A DNA stretch of 64,000 bases from Rubrivivax sp. (GCA_027485165.1 JAIXRN010000036.1:78106-142105), one strand, 5' to 3'; counted from the stretch's first letter, positions 44,297-58,798 are shown. Numbers and translations are program-made. The notes: generated by a model from the sequence alone, not told the origin.

Positions 44297-44872
44297 TCAG
44301 GCCAGCTGGCAAGCCTCGTCAAACGCCAGGCGCGGGCTGCGCGCAAACAGCTTGGCCGGGTCGCCATGCCCCAGCGAGCAGACGAAGTTCGTCTTCACCG
44401 TGCTGCCAACCCAGAACTCGGCGTCCACCCGCGCCGCGTCGAAGCCGCTCATGGGCCCGCAGTCCAGCCCCAGGGCCCGGGCTGCCAGCATCAGGTAGGC
44501 GCCCTGCAGCGACGAATTGCGGAACGCCGTGGCGGCGATCAGCGCGTCGTTGCCCACAAACCAGCTTTTGGCATCGGTGTGCAGAAACAGCTGCGGCAGC
44601 CGTTCGTAGAAAGCCATGTCCATGCCGATGATGGCCGTCACGGGCGCCTGTTCGACCTTGGCCACATTGCCGGCCGCCATGCAGGCGGCCAGCCTGGCCT
44701 TGCCTTCAGGCGTGCGGACGAAGATCAGGCGCGCAGGGCTGCTGTTCGCAGATGTCGGGCCCCATTTCGTCAGCTCGTACAGCTGGTACAGCAGCGCATC
44801 GGGCACGGGCTGGGGCAGCCAGCCGTTGTGGGTGCGGGCTTCGGTGAAGAGCTGTTCGGTGCTGACTTGCAT
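44297..44872 (-). CDS. rutE: Nitroreductase family protein, malonic semialdehyde reductase (RutE)-like
   Basis: The protein has 191 residues, a small FMN nitroreductase. The segments [57 protein letters not shown] and [12 protein letters not shown] match the RutE subgroup closely. In E. coli RutE belongs to the rut pyrimidine-degradation operon; none of the other rut genes is seen here, so it may act on malonic semialdehyde from other routes or on another small aldehyde or enone. The start at 44872 is the first ATG before the domain. Convergent with kefC. Confidence 0.85.
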   Translation of the reverse strand: MQVSTEQLFTEARTHNGWLPQPVPDALLYQLYELTKWGPTSANSSPARLIFVRTPEGKARLAACMAAGNVAKVEQAPVTAIIGMDMAFYERLPQLFLHTDAKSWFVGNDALIAATAFRNSSLQGAYLMLAARALGLDCGPMSGFDAARVDAEFWVGSTVKTNFVCSLGHGDPAKLFARSPRLAFDEACQLA

Positions 44873-44903
44873 GCGGGTTTTCCGGGGGCGAAGGACAAGC
44901 CAG

Positions 44904-44909
44904 GACAAT
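44904..44909 (+). promoter_or_regulatory. -10-like box six bases before the DUF1841 gene
   Basis: GACAAT ends six bases before the ATG at 44916, with no Shine-Dalgarno between, which suggests a leaderless message. Confidence 0.4.
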
Positions 44910-44915
44910 ACAGGC

Positions 44916-45362
44916 ATGTTCCAGCCCTCCCAGCACGATGTGCGCCGCTTCTTCTGCGGCACCCTGGCCCGCCAGCAGGCCGGCCTGCCCCTGGACCCGA
45001 TGCAGGCCGCCGCGGCGCGCTGGATAGACGAGCACCCCGAATACCACGCCGACCTGGCCGACGAAGCCACCGCCCTGGCCGCTGTCTACACGGTCGAGGA
45101 CGGACGCACCAACCCCTTCCTGCACCTGTCGATGCACCTGTCGATCACCGAACAGTGCAGCATCGACCAGCCCAGCGGCATCCGCCAGGCGGTCGAACTG
45201 CTGGCGGCGCGCCGCAGTTCGCTGCATGCCGCGCACCACGAGGTGATGGAATGCCTGGGTGAAATGATCTGGGCCAGCCAGCGCAGCGGTCTGCCGCCCG
45301 ACGGCCAGGCCTACATCGAAGCGGTGCGCCAGCGCGCCACGCGGCTGGCTTCCGCGACTTGA
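44916..45362 (+). CDS. DUF1841 protein
   Basis: The protein has 148 residues, a conserved proteobacterial family of unknown function. It starts [17 protein letters not shown] and has the family blocks [28 protein letters not shown] (trimmed) and [20 protein letters not shown]. The conserved His/Glu residues in the [10 protein letters not shown] helix could bind metal, but that is speculation. The stop is one base from the convergent peptide-binding protein gene. Confidence 0.9.
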   Translation: MFQPSQHDVRRFFCGTLARQQAGLPLDPMQAAAARWIDEHPEYHADLADEATALAAVYTVEDGRTNPFLHLSMHLSITEQCSIDQPSGIRQAVELLAARRSSLHAAHHEVMECLGEMIWASQRSGLPPDGQAYIEAVRQRATRLASAT

Positions 45363-45363
45363 G

Positions 45364-46944
45364 CTACTTGATGGTGATCCAGGACACTTCCAGCCAGTTG
45401 TCGGCCCGGTGCACGGCCTGCACATTGGCCCGCATGGCCCAGGGGATGACCTGGCGGTGCAGCGGGATGGTGTGCACCTGTTCGCGCCACTCGCGCAGCG
45501 CGGCCTTCACCAGTTCCTCGCGCTTCTTCGGGTCGGCTTCGACGCTGCTCTGCGCGGCCAGCGCGTCGAACTTGTCGTTGCGCACGTTGCCGTAGTTGTA
45601 CAGGCCCAGGCCGCGCTCACCACGGGTGCGCATCAACGGCGTCATCGCGGTCTCGGCATCGGTGATCGACCCGCCCCAGCCGTACATGAACAAGCTGGAG
45701 TCCAGCTTTTCCAGCTTCGGGAAATAGGTGGCGCGCGGCATGGCATTCACGCGCACCTTCACCTTCAGCTGCGACCACATGGTGGCCAGCGCGATGCAGA
45801 TTTCCTCGTCGTTGATGTAGCGGTTGTTGGGGCAGTCCAGGGTGATCTCGAAGCCATCGGGGTAGCCGGCTTCGGCCATCAGCGCGCGGGCTGCGGCCAG
45901 GTCGAAGGGGAAGCGGGTTTCGACCTGTGGGTCGTTGTAGGCCCCGGCCGGTGAAGGCGTGTTGCCGCCAGTGGGCGCGCTCTGGCCGTTCAGCAGCTTG
46001 TTCTTGATGGCGTCGATGTCGATCGCCTGGTACAGGGCCAGGCGCACGCGGCGGTCCTTGAAGGGATTCTTGTCACCCGGCACCTTGGCGTACAGCAGCT
46101 TGTCGCGTGACTGGTCCATGCCCAGGAAGACGACGCGGTTTTCGGGGCCGTCGACGATCTTCACGCCACTGGTGTTGCGCAGCCGGGCGATGTCGCGCGG
46201 GGCTGGGTCCAGCACCAGGTCGATCTCGCCGCTGACCAGGGCCGCCAGCCGCGTGGCGTCGTTGGCGATCGGGGTGTAGACGATCTCCTGCACGTTGCCT
46301 TCGGCCTTGCCCCACCAGTTCGGGTTGCGCTTGTAGCTGGTCTTGATGCCCGGCTGGCGCTGCACCAGCATGAAAGGCCCGGTGCCGTTGGCGTTGAACG
46401 AGGCGTAGCTTTCTTCCTTGTTCTTGAAGTCCAGCGGCCGCGTGACCTTGTGCTTTTCGCTCCAGACGCGCGACATGATCTGCACCGTGCCCAGGTGCTG
46501 CAGGAAGATGGGGTTCACGCGGTCGAGCTTGAAGTCCACCGTCAGCGCGTCCACCGCCACGGCCGTGCCCAGGGCGTTGGCGTACACGCTGAGCTGCGAA
46601 GTAGGCTCCTTCGCGCGCTGCAGGCTGAAGACCACGTCGTCGGCCGTGAACGGGGTGCCGTCGTGGAACTTCACGTTCGGCCGCAGCTTGAAGCGCCAGG
46701 CCTGCGGGCCGGTGTGCTGCCAGCTCAGCGCCAGGCGCGGCGCCAGGTTCAGCTGCCGGTCGCGGTCGACCAGGGTTTCGTACACCTGGCCGTTGATCTG
46801 GTTGGTCAGGCTTTCGTTCTGCGAATGCGGGTCCATGGTCTGGGCGTCACCCTGGCTGGCCCAGCGCAGGGTCTGGGCCTGCGCCGCGGCCAGGGGCAGG
46901 ACCAGGGCCGCGCACAGCGCGGCGATGAGAAGGGGGCGTGTCAT
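45364..46944 (-). CDS. ABC transporter substrate-binding protein, peptide/nickel family (SBP_bac_5)
   Basis: The protein has 526 residues with a Sec signal (LLIAALCAALVLPLAAAQAQ). The mature protein starts LRWASQGDAQTMDPHSQNES and has KLRPNVKFHDGTPFTADDVV and YNYGNVRNDKFDALAAQSS-like regions, typical of DppA/OppA proteins, which bind di- or oligopeptides, glutathione or other small ligands. No permease or ATPase gene adjoins it, so it either serves a transporter encoded elsewhere or is an orphan receptor. Confidence 0.9.
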   Translation of the reverse strand: MTRPLLIAALCAALVLPLAAAQAQTLRWASQGDAQTMDPHSQNESLTNQINGQVYETLVDRDRQLNLAPRLALSWQHTGPQAWRFKLRPNVKFHDGTPFTADDVVFSLQRAKEPTSQLSVYANALGTAVAVDALTVDFKLDRVNPIFLQHLGTVQIMSRVWSEKHKVTRPLDFKNKEESYASFNANGTGPFMLVQRQPGIKTSYKRNPNWWGKAEGNVQEIVYTPIANDATRLAALVSGEIDLVLDPAPRDIARLRNTSGVKIVDGPENRVVFLGMDQSRDKLLYAKVPGDKNPFKDRRVRLALYQAIDIDAIKNKLLNGQSAPTGGNTPSPAGAYNDPQVETRFPFDLAAARALMAEAGYPDGFEITLDCPNNRYINDEEICIALATMWSQLKVKVRVNAMPRATYFPKLEKLDSSLFMYGWGGSITDAETAMTPLMRTRGERGLGLYNYGNVRNDKFDALAAQSSVEADPKKREELVKAALREWREQVHTIPLHRQVIPWAMRANVQAVHRADNWLEVSWITIK

Positions 46945-47030
46945 GCGCGGGACCTCGGCAGCTGCAACAAGCGGCCAAGTCTAAGCACGCGGCGCGCAGC
47001 GGCGCCTCAGCACGCGGCGTGCAGGGCCCT

Positions 47031-48305
47031 TCAGGCCCCCGATCGGCCAGCGCGGCGCAACGCGGCCGGGTCGGCCCAGAGTTCGTTGATGTACGGGAAC
47101 CGGCCTTCGGCGTCGGTTTCGCGGCCGACGATGCTGTCGCTGCAGCGCGGGTCGGACAGGTCCAGCCGCTTGGGCGTGATCGGCATTTCCGAGCGCGTGG
47201 AATAGAAGGCCTTGACCACGGGCGCCACCAGGGCTTCGGCGTTCTGCTCCACCACCACCGCCAGCCGCCCCGACTTCAGCCGCACCAGCGAACCCGTGGG
47301 GTAGATGCCCAGGCTCTTGACGAAGGCCGCAAACAGCGCAGGGTCGAAGTGGCCCTTCCAGCTGGCCATGCGGGCCACGCTTTCGGCCGGGTCCCAGCCG
47401 CGCTTGTAGGGCCGGTTGGACGTGATGGCGTCGTAGACGTCGCAGATGGCCCCCATGCGCGCCAGGGTGCTGATCTGTTCGCCCGGCAGCCGGTGCGGGT
47501 AGCCGCTGCCGTCCATCTTTTCGTGGTGGTGCAGGGTCACGTCCAGCATCGCCGGGGTTGCACCCTGCCCTTCCAGCAGCAGGGCGTGGCCGCGCTCGGG
47601 GTGCTTGCGGATGATGTCGAATTCCTCGTCCGTCAAACGGCCGGGCTTGTTCAGCAGGTCCAGCGGCATCACGGCCTTGCCCAGGTCGTGCATCAGCCCG
47701 GACATGCCGGCATCGTGCAGCGCCTCGCCTTCCAGGCCCAGCTGCTTGCCCAACGCCACCATCAGCGCGCACACCGCGACGGAATGCATGAAGCTGTAGT
47801 CGTCCTGCGTCTTCAGCCTGGCCAGGCTGACCAGCGCCCCCGGGTTGCGCTGCACAGATTCCGTGATTTCCGCCACCAGCGGCAGCGCGCCTTCGGTCTG
47901 CACCGCACGGCCCATGCGTGCTTCATTGAACATCGACACCACGGCCGCGCGCCCGCGGTGGCAGATGGCGGCCGCTTGCTGCAGTTCGTCCTGCAGGCTG
48001 CGGGTGGCGGGTGCAGGCGGGGCTGGGGCGTTGCCCGCGGCCCAGCTGACGCCTGCCAGCCGCAGGGCGGAGGCCGCAGGGGGCATGGGCGCCGGCGGTG
48101 GGCCGTCGTCGGAAGGCGCAACGTCCAGCCCCTGGGCCGGGTCGATCCAGACTTCGCGCACCGCGCTGTCGGCCAGCTTGCGCAGGTCGCCCGGGTCGGA
48201 CAGCACGAACTTCGTGCGCCAGAACGGGTGGTCGATCCAGGCGCCTTCCAGGCGGTGCAGGTACATGCCCACACGCAACTGGCTGACGGGCACCTTCTTC
48301 AGCAT
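47031..48305 (-). CDS. HD-GYP cyclic di-GMP phosphodiesterase
   Basis: The protein has 424 residues. An N-terminal DUF3391-like domain (VSQLRVGMYLHRLEGAWIDH, containing the FxLxD-type region) precedes a complete HD-GYP domain: HD dyad at His206-Asp207 in LMHDLGKAVMPLDLLNKPG, then HP in IRKHPERGHALL, and HHE at residues 260-262 in HHHEKMDGSGYPHRLPGEQI. All metal ligands seem present, so hydrolysis of cyclic di-GMP is likely, lowering the signal and favouring motility. Ends with a C-terminal segment (GSLVRLKSGRLAVVVEQN) like that of the degenerate protein at 824-1942. Divergent from nadC. Confidence 0.92.
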   Translation of the reverse strand: MLKKVPVSQLRVGMYLHRLEGAWIDHPFWRTKFVLSDPGDLRKLADSAVREVWIDPAQGLDVAPSDDGPPPAPMPPAASALRLAGVSWAAGNAPAPPAPATRSLQDELQQAAAICHRGRAAVVSMFNEARMGRAVQTEGALPLVAEITESVQRNPGALVSLARLKTQDDYSFMHSVAVCALMVALGKQLGLEGEALHDAGMSGLMHDLGKAVMPLDLLNKPGRLTDEEFDIIRKHPERGHALLLEGQGATPAMLDVTLHHHEKMDGSGYPHRLPGEQISTLARMGAICDVYDAITSNRPYKRGWDPAESVARMASWKGHFDPALFAAFVKSLGIYPTGSLVRLKSGRLAVVVEQNAEALVAPVVKAFYSTRSEMPITPKRLDLSDPRCSDSIVGRETDAEGRFPYINELWADPAALRRAGRSGA

Positions 48306-48379
48306 GGCGTGATGTTTTCTCGTGGGCGGGATCGCGGGCTCGAACCGTTATCGGCGCCATGCGCTGACGCTTGAGGCCC

Positions 48380-48385
48380 TATCCT
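48380..48385 (+). promoter_or_regulatory. -10-like box seven bases before nadC
   Basis: TATCCT ends seven bases before the nadC ATG at 48393; there is no Shine-Dalgarno between, again pointing to a leaderless message. Confidence 0.4.
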
Positions 48386-48392
48386 CGCGCCC

Positions 48393-49262
48393 ATGAATGC
48401 CAGCAACGAAACCCTGCGCGACGCCCTGGCGCGCAACGTGCGCGATGCGCTGACCGAGGACATCGGCCGTGGCGACTGGACAGCCCAGCTGGTGCCCGCC
48501 GGCCAGTCGGCCCAGGCCCAGGTGACGGCCAAGGAAGCGGCCGTGATCTGCGGCCGGCCCTGGTTCGACGCCTGCTTCCGCAGCCTGGACCCGCAGGCGC
48601 AGCTGGACTGGGCCGTGACGGAAGGCTCAGCCGTGGCCGCCGGTACCGTGGTCTGCCGCATCGCGGGGCAAGCGCGGGCGCTGTTGAGCGCCGAACGCGC
48701 CGCGCTGAATTTCCTGCAGACCCTGTCGGCCGTGGCCACGCAGACGCGCGCCTTCGTCGATGCCATCGCCGGGGTTTCGCCCAACCCGCGCGGCTGCGCC
48801 GTGCTGGACACGCGCAAGACCCTGCCCGGCCTGCGCCAGGCGCAGAAGTACGCCGTGCGCACCGGCGGTGGGCGCAACCAGCGCATGGCCTTGTGGGACG
48901 GCATCCTCATCAAGGAAAACCACATCGCCGCAGCGGGCGGCGTGGCCGCAGCGGTGCAGGCCGCCTTGGCGCTGGTGGCCGGGGTGCCGGTGCAGGTGGA
49001 AGTGGAAAGCCTGGACGAACTGCACGAAGCGCTGGAAGCCGGCGCCGACAGCGTGCTGCTGGACGACTTCAGCCTGGCCGACATGCAGGCCGCCTGCGCG
49101 CTGAATGCCTCGCGCGCCCAGCCCGCGCTGCTGGAAGTGTCAGGCGGCGTGGACATGACCAGCATCCGCGCCATCGCCGCCACTGGCGTGGACCGCATCT
49201 CGATCGGCAAGCTGACGAAGGACGTGCGCGCCGTCGACCTGTCCATGCGCATCGTGAAGTAG
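48393..49262 (+). CDS. nadC: Nicotinate-nucleotide pyrophosphorylase (quinolinate phosphoribosyltransferase)
   Basis: The protein has 289 residues and makes nicotinate mononucleotide from quinolinate and PRPP in NAD synthesis. Family signatures: EDIGRGDWTAQLV, AERAALNFLQTLSAVATQT, DTRKTLPGLRQAQKYAVRTG with GGGRNQRMALWDGILIKENH (quinolinate- and PRPP-binding residues) and LEVSGGVDMTSIRAIAATGV. No nadA or nadB genes adjoin. The ATG at 48393 is the only reasonable start. Confidence 0.96.
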   Translation: MNASNETLRDALARNVRDALTEDIGRGDWTAQLVPAGQSAQAQVTAKEAAVICGRPWFDACFRSLDPQAQLDWAVTEGSAVAAGTVVCRIAGQARALLSAERAALNFLQTLSAVATQTRAFVDAIAGVSPNPRGCAVLDTRKTLPGLRQAQKYAVRTGGGRNQRMALWDGILIKENHIAAAGGVAAAVQAALALVAGVPVQVEVESLDELHEALEAGADSVLLDDFSLADMQAACALNASRAQPALLEVSGGVDMTSIRAIAATGVDRISIGKLTKDVRAVDLSMRIVK

Positions 49263-49376
49263 TGCGCAGGGCGGCATCAGCACCCCCCGAAACGCAGGAC
49301 CTCCGGGCCTAAACCGGCGCAAAGGCCGCTTTCGCGCTGCGCCAGAGGGCGGGCGGCGATTTACATTTCGCGACGT

Positions 49377-51125
<1,749 letters not shown>

Positions 51126-51196
51126 CCCAGCAGGGCAGCCAGGGCGAAAGTCGGCGCGGTGTCTGACAGCCAGGCCAGCGCGCTGTGCGACATTGC

Positions 51197-51242
51197 TTGA
51201 CCTGCCTCAGGCCCCCGATCCTGAAACGCTGAAACACTGAGG
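51197..51242 (+). promoter_or_regulatory. Possible copA control region
   Basis: TTGACC (51197-51202) resembles a -35 box. It is followed by CCTCAG (51205-51210), whose complement CTGAGG ends the region (51237-51242), and by two octamers CTGAAACG, CTGAAACA (51221-51236). Copper-responsive MerR-type (CueR) promoters begin with TTGACC and have long spacers, but no good -10 box is seen, so the call is tentative. Confidence 0.3.
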
Positions 51243-51293
51243 CCCCGAAGCACCGAACTCGCTGGCGCCTGCCCCGCCAGCCCCCCGCCCGCC

Positions 51294-53891
<2,598 letters not shown>

Positions 53892-53901
53892 CCTTCGGCG
53901 C

Positions 53902-54903
53902 ATGCCTTCTGCCCTGCCCCTGCCACCCGAGCACACCTTCTCGCCACCGCCTTCCCCGGCCTACGTCGAACGGCGCGCGGCCGGCAGCCGCCACGTCGCG
54001 CTGCGCAACCCGGCCCACCCGGTGCGCTACCACCTGCGCTGCTGGGGCAGCCCGGCCCTGGCCACGCCCGAGAAGCCACCGCTGGTGCTGATGCACGGCT
54101 GGATGGACGTGGCCGCGTCGTTCCAGTTTCTCGTCGATGCCCTGCACACGCTGGAAGGCGACAGCCGCTACATCGTGGCGGCCGATTGGCGCGGCTTCGG
54201 CCTGAGCGACACCCCAGCCGGCGACAGCTACTGGTTCCCCGATTACCTGGCCGACCTTGACCAGCTGCTGGACACCGTGCAGGCTGAATGCCCCAGCCTG
54301 CCGCAGCTGGACCTGCTGGGCCACAGCATGGGCGGCAATGTCGTCATGACCTACGCCGGGCTGCGGCCCGGTCGCATCCGCCGGCTCATCAACCTGGAAG
54401 GCTTTGGCCTGCCCCGCACGCGGCCCGAAGACGCGCCACAGCGCCTGCTGCAATGGCTGGACGAACTGAAGGCCCCGGCCGAATTGCGCAGCTACGACAG
54501 CGCCGCGGCGGTGGCCGCGCGCCTGCTGAAGAACAACCCGCTGCTGCCGCCCGACAAGGCCGCCTGGCTGGCCACGCACTGGGCCGGGCCCGACGCCAGC
54601 GGGCGCTGGCATATCCTGGGCGACCCGGCGCACAAGCGCGTGAACCCGGTGCTGTACCAGGTGGAAGAAGTGCTGTCCGCCTGGCGCCGCATCCAGGCCC
54701 CGGTGCTGTGGGTGGAAGGCGACCAGACTGACGTCGCCAAATGGTGGGGCAAGCGCTACACGCGTGACGAGTTCGAAACCCGCCTGGCCGTGGTGCCGCA
54801 TGTGCGAAAGGTGATGCTGTCGCCCTGCGGGCACATGCTGCACCACGACCAGCCCGAAGCCCTGGCCGCGCACTTGCTGGAACACCTGGGGCCGCTGGCC
54901 TGA
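53902..54903 (+). CDS. Alpha/beta hydrolase
   Basis: The protein has 333 residues with the alpha/beta hydrolase fold: oxyanion-hole strand PLVLMHGWMDVAASFQFL, nucleophile Ser142 in LLGHSMGGNVVM, an acidic residue in WVEGDQTDVAKWWG and a His in LSPCGHMLHHDQPEAL. Together these give a complete Ser-Asp-His triad. Substrate unknown; the nearest relatives by pattern are general esterases and epoxide-hydrolase-like proteins with Ser instead of Asp. It starts ten bases after copA, possibly in one transcript, though a role in copper handling is not implied. Confidence 0.9.
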   Translation: MPSALPLPPEHTFSPPPSPAYVERRAAGSRHVALRNPAHPVRYHLRCWGSPALATPEKPPLVLMHGWMDVAASFQFLVDALHTLEGDSRYIVAADWRGFGLSDTPAGDSYWFPDYLADLDQLLDTVQAECPSLPQLDLLGHSMGGNVVMTYAGLRPGRIRRLINLEGFGLPRTRPEDAPQRLLQWLDELKAPAELRSYDSAAAVAARLLKNNPLLPPDKAAWLATHWAGPDASGRWHILGDPAHKRVNPVLYQVEEVLSAWRRIQAPVLWVEGDQTDVAKWWGKRYTRDEFETRLAVVPHVRKVMLSPCGHMLHHDQPEALAAHLLEHLGPLA

Positions 54904-54933
54904 AGCCTACCCCGCACAGAGGGGCCCCATGCC

Positions 54934-54939
54934 AAAATA
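54934..54939 (+). promoter_or_regulatory. -10-like box six bases before prfB
   Basis: AAAATA ends six bases before the prfB ATG at 54946, without an intervening Shine-Dalgarno; compare hemC and ubiG. Confidence 0.35.
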
Positions 54940-54945
54940 CCAGGC

Positions 54946-56050
54946 ATGGACACTGAACAGATCAACGCCATCGGCACGCTGCTTGCCGACCTGAGCGAAC
55001 GCACCCAGCAGCTCCGGGGGTATCTTTGACTACGACCGCAAAGCCCTGCGGTTGAACGAAGTCAACGCCGCGCTGGAAAACCCCGCGGTCTGGAACGAAC
55101 CCAAGCGCGCCCAGGAACTGGGCCGCGAGAAGAAGACGCTGGAAAACGTGGTCGAGACCATCGACCACCTGCAGAGCAACCTGTCGGATAACACCGAGCT
55201 CTACGAGCGGAGCAAGGCCGATGGTGCGCTGGACGACCTGGCCGCCATCGACGCCGAAGCGCAGAAGCTGCGCGAAATCGTCGAAGCGCTGGAATTCCGC
55301 CGCATGTTCAGCAATCCGGCCGACCCGGGCAACTGCTTCGTCGACATCCAGGCCGGCGCCGGCGGCACCGAGGCCTGCGACTGGGCCGGCATGCTGCTGC
55401 GCCAGTACCTGAAGTACGCCGAACGCAAGGGCTTCACCGCCACGCTGGAAGACGAAACCCCGGGCGACGTGGCCGGCATCAAGAGCGCCACGCTGAAGAT
55501 CGAAGGCGAATACGCCTTCGGCCACCTGCGCACCGAAACCGGCGTGCACCGCCTGGTGCGCAAGAGCCCGTTCGACAGCGCCGGCGGACGCCACACCAGC
55601 TTCGCGTCGCTGTTCGTCTACCCCGAGGTGGACGACACGATCGAGATCGAAATCAACCCCAGCGACGTGCGAGTGGACACCTTCCGGGCCAGCGGTGCCG
55701 GCGGCCAGCACATCAACAAGACCGATTCCGCGGTGCGGCTGACGCACATCCCCACCGGCATCGTCGTGCAATGCCAGGACGGCCGCAGCCAGCACAGCAA
55801 CCGCGACGTGGCCTGGAAGCGGCTGCGTTCGCGCCTGTATGACTTCGAAATGCGCAAGCAGCTGGAAGCGCAGCAGAAACTGGAAGACACCAAGACTGAC
55901 GTCGGCTGGGGCCACCAGATCCGCAGCTATGTGCTGGACCAAAGCCGCATCAAGGACCTGCGCACCAACGTCGAGATCAGCAACACGCAAAAGGTGCTGG
56001 ACGGCGATCTGGACCCCTTCATCGAAGCCAGCCTTAAACAAGGCCTGTAG
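54946..56050 (+). CDS. prfB: Peptide chain release factor 2, with programmed +1 frameshift
   Basis: The gene encodes 367 residues once the shift is made: 27 codons from ATG 54946 (ending RGYL) up to CTT, then TGA at 55027-55029, and after a +1 slip GAC (Asp28) and the remaining frame. RF2 frees proteins at UGA and UAA. The SPF tripeptide that reads stop codons is at residues 207-209 ([10 protein letters not shown]), and the catalytic GGQ is at 252-254 ([14 protein letters not shown]). RF2 thereby limits its own synthesis: scarce RF2 favours the slip. Without it the gene would look truncated. No lysS gene follows; pepN is next. Confidence 0.97.
55015..55030 (+). promoter_or_regulatory. Programmed +1 frameshift site of prfB
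   Basis: CGGGGG (Shine-Dalgarno-like), TAT, CTT, TGA, C: the classical arrangement, with three bases between the internal ribosome site and the CTT slippery codon and C after the in-frame UGA. Only the first base of the usual AGGGGG differs. Confidence 0.96.
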
Positions 56051-56119
56051 GCGCCCACCCCCGCCTACTGGCCACCCCGGGGCCCGCGATGACGGCCCGG
56101 GCCAGAACACGAGACACCC

Positions 56120-58798
56120 ATGCGAGAAGGCCCTGCCACCCCGGTGCGACGCGAAGACTATGTCGCACCGGCCTACACCATCCGGCGCGTTGAACTGACG
56201 TTCGACCTGGAGCCGGCCAAGACCATCGTCGCCAGCCGGCTACACATCGAACGTGTGCATCAGTCTGACGGCCAGACGCACCTGCCGCTGCGCCTGCACG
56301 GTGACGAACTCACGCTGCTGCGCGTGCAGGCCGACGGCCAGAGCGTTTCTTTCCGCCACGAGGGCGGCGACCTCGTCATCGACAACCCGCCCGATGCGCC
56401 GACCTTCGTGCTGGACATCCGCAACACCTGCGCGCCCGACAAGAACAGCCGCCTGCAGGGGCTGTACACCAGCCAGGGCGGCTTCTTCACGCAGTGCGAA
56501 GCCGAAGGCTTCCGCCGCATCACCTATTTCCTGGACCGGCCTGATGTGATGGCCGAATACACGGTGCTGCTGCGCGCCGACAAGGCCCGCTACCCCGTGC
56601 TGCTGAGCAATGGCAACCTGGTGGAAGAAGGTGCCTTGGACAACGGCCGCCACTACGCCAAGTGGCACGACCCCTTCCCCAAGCCCAGCTACCTGTTTGC
56701 GCTGGTGGCTGGCCGTCTGGTGGCGCGCGAGCAGCGCATCACCAGCCGCGGCGGCAAAAGCCATCTGCTGCAGGTCTACGTGCGGCCCGGCGACCTGGAA
56801 AAGACCGAGCACGCGATGAATTCGCTCGTGGCCAGCCTGGTGTGGGACGAAGTGCGCTTCGGCCTGCCGCTGGACCTGGACCGCTACATGGTCGTGGCCA
56901 CCGAAGACTTCAACGGCGGCGCGATGGAGAACAAGGGCCTGAACCTGTTCAACACCAAGTACGTGCTGGCCAGCCCGAACACCGCCACCGATGGCGACTT
57001 TGCCGACATCGAAAGCGTCATCGCGCACGAATACTTCCACAACTGGACGGGCAACCGCATCACCTGCCGCGACTGGTTCCAGCTCAGCCTGAAGGAAGGG
57101 CTGACGGTTTTCCGTGACCAGGAATTCAGCATGGACATGGCGGGCGGTGCATCGGCCCGCGCTGTCAAGCGCATCGAAGACGTGCGCCGCCTGCGGGCGC
57201 TGCAGTTCCCGGAAGACGCCGGCCCCATGGCGCACCCGGTGCGGCCCGACAGCTATGTCGAGATCAACAATTTCTACACCGCCACGGTGTACGAAAAGGG
57301 CGCCGAAGTCGTGCGCATGATGCACACCTTGGTGGGCCGCGAAGGCTTTGCCCAGGGCATGAAGCTGTACTTCGCCCGCCACGACGGCCAGGCCGTGACC
57401 TGCGACGACTTCGCCCAGGCCGTGGCCGACGCCAACCCCGGCAGCGCCCTGGCCGCAAAGCTGGACCGCTTCAAGCGCTGGTACGCCCAGTCCGGCACGC
57501 CACGCCTGGCGGCACAGGGCCACTACGACGCTGATGCCCGGCGTTACACCCTGGCGCTGACCCAGCACACCGCGGCCACGCCGGGGCAGCCGGCCAAGCT
57601 GCCCTTCGTCGTGCCAGTGCTGGCCGCGTTGTATGCGGCCGACGGTCGGCTGCTGGCCCCCGAACGCCTGCTGGTGCTGGAAGAAGATTGCCAGAGCTTC
57701 GTCTTCGACGACGTGCCCGAGGCACCTGTGCCTTCGCTGCTGCGTGGCTTCTCGGCCCCGGTGCATCTGGACGACAGGCTGGACGAACACGCCCGCCTGG
57801 TGCTGCTGGCGCACGACACCGACGCCTTCAACCGCTGGGAAGCCGGCCAGCGTCTGATGGAAGCCGCCCTGCTGGCGGCCATCCGCGGAGGCGGCGACCT
57901 GCAGGTCAGCCCGGCGCTGCTGCAAGGCCTGCGTGCCGTGCTGCGCGACCCTGGCCTGGACCCAGCGTTCAAGGAATTGGCCCTGCTGCCGCCCGGCGAG
58001 GGCCCCCTGGCCGAAGCCCTGGGCAAGGACGTGGACCCGCAGCGCATCCATGCGGTCCGCCAGCAATGGTGGGCCCAGTTGGCAGACGCCTTGCATGCCG
58101 ACTGGCTGTGGGCCTTCGAAGCCCACCGCGTGACAGGCGCCTACAGCCCCGACAGCGCGCAGGCCGGCCGCCGTGCGCTGGCCAATCTGGCGCTGCAGAT
58201 GCTGTGCCTGCAGGCCGTGCGCCACGGCGATGCTGTCTGGCCCGGCCGCGCCTACCAGCAGTGCAAAGACGCCAGCAACATGACCGATCGCCTGGCCGGC
58301 CTGCAGGCCCTGGTCGACAGCCGTTCGCCCCTGGCCGAAGCCGCGCTGCAGCGCTTCCATGCCCAGGCGGCGGGCGACGCCCTGGTGCTGGACAAGTGGT
58401 TCTTGCTGCAGGCCCGCGCGCCCGAGGCCGTGGGCCCGGACGGCCAGGCCACGGGCGAGTCTTTCGCCCGAGCACGCGCACTGCTTCAGCACCCTGACTT
58501 TTCACTGCGCAACCCCAACCGCATGCGCAGCCTGCTGCTGACCCTGTGCGCCATGAACCCCGCGGCCTTCCACCGGCGCGACGCCGCCGGCTATGTGCTG
58601 TGGGCCGACAAGCTGCTGGAACTGGACGCCATCAACCCGCAGGTGGCCGGCCGCCTGGCGCGCGTGATGGACCGCTGGGCTACCCTGGCCGAGCCCTACC
58701 GCAGCGCCGCGCGCGAAGCCATCAGCCGCGTGGCCGCCAAGCCCGACCTGAGCAACGACGTGCGCGAAATCGTCACCAAAGCACTGGAATCGACATGA
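56120..58798 (+). CDS. pepN: Aminopeptidase N (M1 family)
   Basis: The protein has 892 residues, a cytosolic zinc peptidase removing N-terminal residues from peptides. The zinc motif is [10 protein letters not shown] (His303, Glu304, His307) with the third ligand Glu326 ([15 protein letters not shown]), and the substrate-binding [13 protein letters not shown] lies upstream. Length and the C-terminal helical superhelix agree with E. coli PepN. Its stop overlaps the fbp start (ATGA), coupling two functionally unrelated genes. Confidence 0.96.
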   Translation: MREGPATPVRREDYVAPAYTIRRVELTFDLEPAKTIVASRLHIERVHQSDGQTHLPLRLHGDELTLLRVQADGQSVSFRHEGGDLVIDNPPDAPTFVLDIRNTCAPDKNSRLQGLYTSQGGFFTQCEAEGFRRITYFLDRPDVMAEYTVLLRADKARYPVLLSNGNLVEEGALDNGRHYAKWHDPFPKPSYLFALVAGRLVAREQRITSRGGKSHLLQVYVRPGDLEKTEHAMNSLVASLVWDEVRFGLPLDLDRYMVVATEDFNGGAMENKGLNLFNTKYVLASPNTATDGDFADIESVIAHEYFHNWTGNRITCRDWFQLSLKEGLTVFRDQEFSMDMAGGASARAVKRIEDVRRLRALQFPEDAGPMAHPVRPDSYVEINNFYTATVYEKGAEVVRMMHTLVGREGFAQGMKLYFARHDGQAVTCDDFAQAVADANPGSALAAKLDRFKRWYAQSGTPRLAAQGHYDADARRYTLALTQHTAATPGQPAKLPFVVPVLAALYAADGRLLAPERLLVLEEDCQSFVFDDVPEAPVPSLLRGFSAPVHLDDRLDEHARLVLLAHDTDAFNRWEAGQRLMEAALLAAIRGGGDLQVSPALLQGLRAVLRDPGLDPAFKELALLPPGEGPLAEALGKDVDPQRIHAVRQQWWAQLADALHADWLWAFEAHRVTGAYSPDSAQAGRRALANLALQMLCLQAVRHGDAVWPGRAYQQCKDASNMTDRLAGLQALVDSRSPLAEAALQRFHAQAAGDALVLDKWFLLQARAPEAVGPDGQATGESFARARALLQHPDFSLRNPNRMRSLLLTLCAMNPAAFHRRDAAGYVLWADKLLELDAINPQVAGRLARVMDRWATLAEPYRSAAREAISRVAAKPDLSNDVREIVTKALEST

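Noticed and set aside
54946..55029. prfB as a pseudogene or short peptide because of the early TGA
   Set aside because: The CTT-TGA-C site and internal ribosome site are the known regulatory frameshift, and the rest of the protein is intact.
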